The notes below the pieces were generated by a model. It did not search any database and was not told the DNA's origin. It saw only the letters and a program-made list of their open reading frames with translations. The translations under genes were made by a program, and so were the position numbers. This document shows positions 59,132-64,000 of a stretch of DNA of 64,000 nucleotides, piece by piece. Numbering within the stretch: the stretch's first letter is position 1; each line of letters starts with the position of its first letter. Source of the stretch: Laccaria trichodermophora (lineage: Eukaryota > Basidiomycota > Agaricomycetes > Agaricales > Hydnangiaceae); assembly GCA_018417955.1 (NCBI GenBank), contig JACTVC010000034.1, positions 248,001 through 312,000 of the forward strand, read 5' to 3'.

Positions 59132-59592
59132 TTCTTTCAGCTTTCTAACCCTCCACGACGGCTGACTTTCCCGTGGGTGCCATATCCTCCACCCTCACTC
59201 TTGACGATGACGAAATAGATTGAAGACGTGGTTTTGCAGTTGATGGAGCTCGTAGACGACGGAATGAAGAATCGCCGCAAACCACGGAGTAGCATGTTTC
59301 GGATGTCCTACTCACGAACGTAAGTCGTCCCTCTCCCATAAATGTTCGCATAAGTCGTCTTACCCAGTGTCCAAACAACTGTTGTCGACCTAGTGTCCGT
59401 CCTTCACCAATTAGTCATCATCCTCTCAAATTCACGACATCGCCCTCGCTCGCCATCCGTCGCAGAATCGTCTTGAGCATCCTCCGTTCGTCAGTTCGGC
59501 GCTATGTCGTTGACATGTGGTGATTATTGCTTGAAAAGTTGAATTTTCTGAGTGTACCGTCATTTTCTTGCACTTGATATCGGAAATACAGC
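59132..59592. other. Inverted copy of the F-box array spacer repeat
   Basis: The reverse complement of about 59390-59470 (GGCGAGCGAGGGCGATGTCG, TTGAGAGGATGATGACT, TTGGTGAAGGACGGAC) matches 22840-22900 and 28300-28370 in the F-box array. This links the two parts of the window through one dispersed repeat. The rest of the stretch has no gene. Confidence 0.6.
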
Positions 59593-60055
59593 TTACTGAC
59601 CTTTTACCCGTCGTTGTCGTTTCATTGACAACTCTCCACATCGCATGACTTGAAGTTTCCGTGCTAGGTTGTGAACTCGTCGTTTAGCCCCATCCAAAGT
59701 CCGAATCACATCAACCGCAGTATTCCAAGCCTCCGCACCCTTGCTCTTCAGTAAAATCTCATACACCTTCTCCGACACCTCCCTCGGCACTGTGTGCGCC
59801 TTGACAGCAGGCTCCCCTTGAGACCGAACGAGACACATCAAGTCCTGGAAGAAGTTGTCGATGACGTCTTGGGGAACGTCCGTGAATGAAGAGCAGAGCT
59901 CTCGGAAGTATGACAAGGCGGCGGACGGCTCTAGGAGATCCACAGCGCCAAAATCGCCGTCGGCTCGTTGGATGTGGATGAGGTACGTTAAGAGGCAATT
60001 CGTTTGGTCGTACCCGTGGATCAAGCTGAACAACGGTGGAAAGGACTCTTGTTGT
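59593..60055 (-). pseudogene. 5'-truncated gene of unknown family
   Basis: An open frame with coding-like text: FRELCSSFTDVPQDVIDNFF, VSEKVYEILLKSKGAEAWN, VIRTLDGAKRRVHNLARKLQ. The first 15-20 codons of the open frame (from 60105) lie in sequence repeated at 52.5 kb, so the true 5' end was replaced by the left edge of duplication unit B. It could be the upstream part of the broken Cys-rich gene at 58-59 kb, or a separate gene. Family not recognised. Confidence 0.45.
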
Positions 60056-60590
60056 TCATTGTTCTTACGAGTTTGTCTACATCTGACAAAGTAAACAACC
60101 TTCACTGATTACGCAGAACTTCAAAGCTTCAAGCTTCAGCTTCAACACTCTTGGCGCGACATTATGGAAGCGCTTTCACTTCAAACCTGCTTCGAATTGA
60201 AGTCGGATATTACAGGTTCGATCACCTTCTACAGTTCTACTCATTCCGTAATGTTCCTATTGTCACCTTGCACCCAGTGCCAAAATCACACCGCTGGTTC
60301 TCTTGGCTTTGTGCGTGTCGGAATGCGACGCGACAAGGCCACAAGTAAATGCCACCCGTGACTCTTTTCGGTTCAAACGTATTCAATCCTGGTTCTTCTG
60401 GTACTAAGACCTGTCTGGAAATTCTATGCATTCTGTTGAACGCCTATTCTAATTTCTCATCCCGCTTGGGCGCAACTTTTCCTCGTGTCAATTGGGAAGT
60501 ATGTGCTTCAACCTTCTCAGAGCCTCTATTGTCGATCTGTCGATACCATTACTTACCCTTTTTCGTTTTTGACTTGATGTTGTCATCCAA
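60055..60590 (+). repeat. Left flank of duplication unit B
   Basis: Matches 52500-53060 closely, with small deletions. It then passes directly into mid-gene carbonic anhydrase sequence at about 60590, marking a deletion of about 0.5 kb relative to unit A. Confidence 0.75.
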
Positions 60591-61191
60591 GTCGGCGGAA
60601 TTTGAGAACCTGGGTTCGACGGTTGAGGTTGTGATCAATGGGACTACGATATTTGAAGGCAAGACGTACAGCCTGAAGCAATATAATTTCCATACACCCG
60701 CAGAACACCTTATCGACGCACAATTTTATTCGATGGAAGTGCATTTCGTCAACATCGCGTCTAGTAAGCCGTTGAACTCAAACCCATCTGTTCTTTAACT
60801 AAATTTTGGTCCATCAGACGGTTCCATTCTCGTCCTCGCAGCCCTCTTCGAACTGTCCCTCACCGGAACCAACGCAAACCTCCTAGACCCCCCTCTCCGC
60901 TCCTCTCCATGCCATCACAAAACCAGGCAGCTCAACCACCACTGGCCCACTCTCCTTCTCCGACATCACGAATTTCTTCAACACCGTTTCCCTATTTAAT
61001 TATACCGGATCGTTGACGACTCCTCCGTGCACTGACGGCGTCATTTTCCTCGTCGCGGATACTTTCCTGCCGATTAGCCCTAAAGCGTTTTTGGAGTTTA
61101 AGAGTGTGTTGAAGTTCAATGCGAGATACATGCAGAATGCGCCGGGGGAGGAGAATTTGATTGAGGTGGCTGCGGGTCAGTTGCCAAAGTA
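60591..61191 (+). pseudogene. Alpha-carbonic anhydrase, 5'-deleted copy
   Basis: Begins at KSAEFENLGSTVEVVINGTT, so the promoter, signal peptide and QSPINI part are missing. QYNFHTPAEH has lost the first zinc His of QYHFH (His to Asn). The intron donor and acceptor survive. In exon 2 an extra base in the run AGACCCCCCTCTCC shifts the frame. Downstream text (FSDITNFFN, LTTPPCTDGV, EENLIEVAAGQLPK) is still well preserved, so the loss is recent. Between here and 61507 there is only 3' flank. Confidence 0.92.
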
Positions 61192-61506
61192 AACTTGGAC
61201 TGTACTGTATTTCATTTTACTCGTTGTCCTTTCCGCTCCTTTTATTTCTATTATTGTACTCATGCCGTTAATGAAAGTTTGTGATGGGACTTCTTTCTAC
61301 ATATAAGTATCGTCGTGAGTTCTGGGTGAAAATCTGGATCGGCTGTAATAAACCATTGACAATAGCAAAACATACAGCGTTCTCGTCTGAAAAAAATTGA
61401 ACAAGAAAGTATACACGTCCGACAACAAACTCCTCTGAGCCCCCCTAATGGTCAAGAGTAGTTACAGAAGTATAAAGGGAGACAAGGGAATGTCTGGGTA
61501 GATATC

Positions 61507-64000
61507 TTAAATCGGGTTAGTATTCAAATCCACCCTTGCCACTATCTGCTCCGTTCCTAGGTCCTGGATCGTGACTGTATTGTTGCCCGAGCCCGAGAAT
61601 ACATGCCTGCTGTCAGAGAGTGCGACAGACGTGATCGGATCTGTGGGTCCTAAGAATGGCTGTCCCACTGGCATTCTCGTCTCCGCATCCCAGATCCTAA
61701 TTGTCTTATCAAACGAGCCCGAGACTATGCGCTTGCCGTCAGGCGAGAATGCGACAGAATAGATCGTATCTGTGTGTCCTTGGAATGGCTCTCCCACTGG
61801 CTCCCCCGTCTCTGCATCCCAGATCCGAATTGTCTCGTCGTCCGAGCCCGAGACTACGCGCCTGCCGTCAGGCGAGAATCTGACAGACCGGATCCAACCT
61901 GTGTGTCCTTGGAATGGTTCTCCCACTGGCTTCCCCGTCTCTGCATCCCAGATCCGAATTGTCTTGTCGTGCGAGCCCGAGACTACGTGCCTGCCGTCAG
62001 GCGAGAATGCAACAGAGGTGACCTCATCTGTGTGTCCTTGGAATGGCTCTCCCACTGGCTTGCCTGTCTCTGCATCCCAGATCCGAATTGTGTAGTCGTC
62101 CGACCCCGCGACTACGCGCCTGCAGTCAGGCGAAAATGCGACAGACCCGATGCAATCTGTATGTCCTTGGAATGGCTCTCCCACCAAATTCCCCGTCTCT
62201 GCATCCCAGATCCGGATTGTCATGTCGGCTGAGCAGACTACGCGCCTGCCGTCAGGCGAGAATGCGACAGAGTTGACGTAACCTGTGTATCCTTGGAATG
62301 GCTCTCCCACTGGCTTCCCAGTCTCCGCATCCCAGATCCGAATTGGCTCGTCGTACGACCCCGAGACTAAGCGCCTGCCGTCAGGCAAGAATGCCACAAA
62401 TCGGATCCTAGCTGTATGTCCTTGGAATGGCTCTCCCATTGGCTTCCCTGTCCCCGCATCCCAGATCCGAATTGTCCCGTCCAACGAGCCCGAGACTATG
62501 CGCCTGCCGTCAGGCGAGAATGTAACAGATGTGATCTTCTCTGTGTGTCCACTCAATACGAAGATGGAAGCTGGGTTAAAGCCATGGGTTCAGTCATTCA
62601 CAAAAGAATGGTGGCTTTCACTTACGATCCGTAAACTGCTCTATAAACTGCTGTGCTGTCTCTCGGTAGCGTTTTTCGTGACTATGTCGAAGGTCTGCTA
62701 CGAGAGGAATTTCAATCGACAAACTTAGTTTTAAATTGGCTCGATGACCCCTGAGGATGGCTACCGTGTTGTGCAGGAGTTGAAATGTGATCTCAGGCTC
62801 GAGAACAGGTTTCTTCAGCACGTCAATGACTTGATCGTACACTGCTTGTCGTCCATCCGCTAAATGTGGCAATGTATGAGCTACGGAAAATTCTGAGGTA
62901 CTGAGCAAGTTTACCCCAAGTTGCAGTATGACGCAAAATCTGCCACAGAGTACTATCATTCTCGGTCATGAACTTGTCCACATGGGTACGGACAAAGTCG
63001 TCCAAGTCCAATTCCAGCCAATTGCCGAGCCCCTTCTCACGCGCTGTCTCCCAGAATGATGGATGGTCATCGAAAGGATGTGCCTTTGGAGTGTACTCGC
63101 TCTTCAATTTACCGGCCAGCAAAAGAGAACCATGGATCTTCTGATTAGGGTGTATTTTGCGGCTTGATCCGAGGTGAGGCCTAAAAAAACAGTTAGTTGA
63201 GGTGTTGCCTCGCAGTTGGAGAATACTTGCCTATGAGTCGTCTTTTTTCCATCGTTACGCCTCGAGTATGTCAATCTATCGAAGAAACAAAGCTCGAGCG
63301 GCCACCAAACCCACGTCAAAGACTCGATGACATTGATCTGCTCTTGAGGAAAGAGCTCACGCTCGAATGGTTCTGTGCGAAGACCGAGCGCCCCCGCTTG
63401 CAACACCATCCACCTCAGAGGAGGTCTACTACGATCCATCCCGCGGTTCTCCACATTCCCGCCTCCTCTAAATGTAAAGACATGACAAATTCGAACATTC
63501 AGGTGGACAGGTGGTGCACTTACATATCCGAGTGCGTGCCCGCAAACCAGACTTCCAGGGTTTGCGGATGCTTTACTGTCACCTTGTTCATGCCCTGCGA
63601 GCGGCCAACCTCACCCCTTGAGGATATATCTTCGGTAATTCCCCCCTCATTTATTGTGGATGGTTTATTCCCCTTTTCCGAAGATCCACAGTTAGCATTT
63701 GAGTGATTCTCGTCGTCTGGGTTTGAACAAGTGGCTGAACCTCCATAAGCGTACTCGGGCAAGAATTTGACCCGTCGCTCATCAAGCGCCAGTGCATGGC
63801 GGAAGAAGCAGACGTGTTTCATCCCGTCGACTGTACGAGGGAGCATCTTCTGTCCACGTGCAATCCCGATGGAGGAGACAGTATCCCTAAAACTCTTATC
63901 ATGAGCATACAGGGTTCTACAAAGCCAGAGTACGTATTACATACCAGGCACCAAGAAAATGCACTCGTACATCTTTGTATGAGAAGGCCCACTTGAAACG
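61507..64000 (-). CDS. DUF2235 (Tle1-like) - WD40 protein, unit B, 5' end outside window
   Basis: Second copy of the gene at 54401-57812. The visible part runs from the DUF2235 core (CFFRHALALDERRVKFLPE, VWFAGTHSDMGGGN, LTWVWWPLELCFFDRLTY) through the linker (LAGKLKSEYTPKAHPFDD, TAQQFIEQFTD) to seven WD40 units and an eighth, terminal one. The gene ends NTVTIQDLGTEQIVARVDL and NTNPI, the proper closing strand that is lost in unit A. Repeat 3 is shortened (VVCSADMTIRIWD). The propeller units differ in number order and sequence from those of unit A. The nucleophile exon lies beyond 64000. Confidence 0.87.

Overview
The window is nuclear DNA from a filamentous fungus, almost certainly a mushroom-forming basidiomycete (Agaricomycetes). 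The signs are genes split by many 50-60 nt introns, an F-box family expansion, K+-channel-beta-like aldo/keto reductases, DUF2235-WD40 proteins, and CT-rich promoters. I found no bacterial operon, no CRISPR array and no convincing tRNA or rRNA gene.

Region 1 (1-8.3 kb) is AT-rich and has no intact gene. It holds short motif arrays, a spliced-gene relic, a T-poor segment, a polypyrimidine minisatellite, two stretches bounded by inverted repeats (2887-4410 and about 6400-7966), and a fragment of an alpha-carbonic anhydrase.

Region 2 (8.3-34.3 kb) is a tandem array on the minus strand. Five F-box paralogues of about 2.6 kb (8.3, 15.7, 19.4, 24.4 and 29.5 kb) alternate with aldo/keto reductase units. 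The reductase is complete at the two ends (11.5 and 32.6 kb), reduced to short relics after copies 2 and 3, and absent after copy 4. All five F-box genes appear readable once the same introns are removed. A 1,044 bp non-autonomous transposon with 9 bp target duplications sits inside the last intron of copy 4, exactly at its 5' splice site; copy 5 supplies the empty site.

Region 3 (34.7-51 kb) looks like ordinary gene-dense chromosome: a secreted fasciclin-domain protein, a dual-specificity phosphatase with a GC-AG intron in its active-site loop, an RRM-less CstF-64/Rna15-like factor, coatomer beta subunit (SEC26), a strong homologue of bacterial ethylene-forming enzyme (a 2-oxoglutarate/Fe(II) oxygenase), an unrecognised 204-residue protein, and a proline-rich annexin.

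Region 4 (52.5-64 kb) is a segmental duplication. Each unit pairs a secreted alpha-carbonic anhydrase (plus strand) with a convergent DUF2235 (Tle1-like lipase fold) protein carrying a WD40 propeller of near-identical repeats (minus strand). The first unit has an intact anhydrase and a DUF2235-WD40 gene frameshifted at its very end. In the second unit the anhydrase has lost its 5' half, while the WD40 gene reads to its natural end but runs off the window. Two broken genes lie between the units.

Coordinates, splice sites and reading frames were worked out by eye. Family names rest on motif recognition, not on searches.
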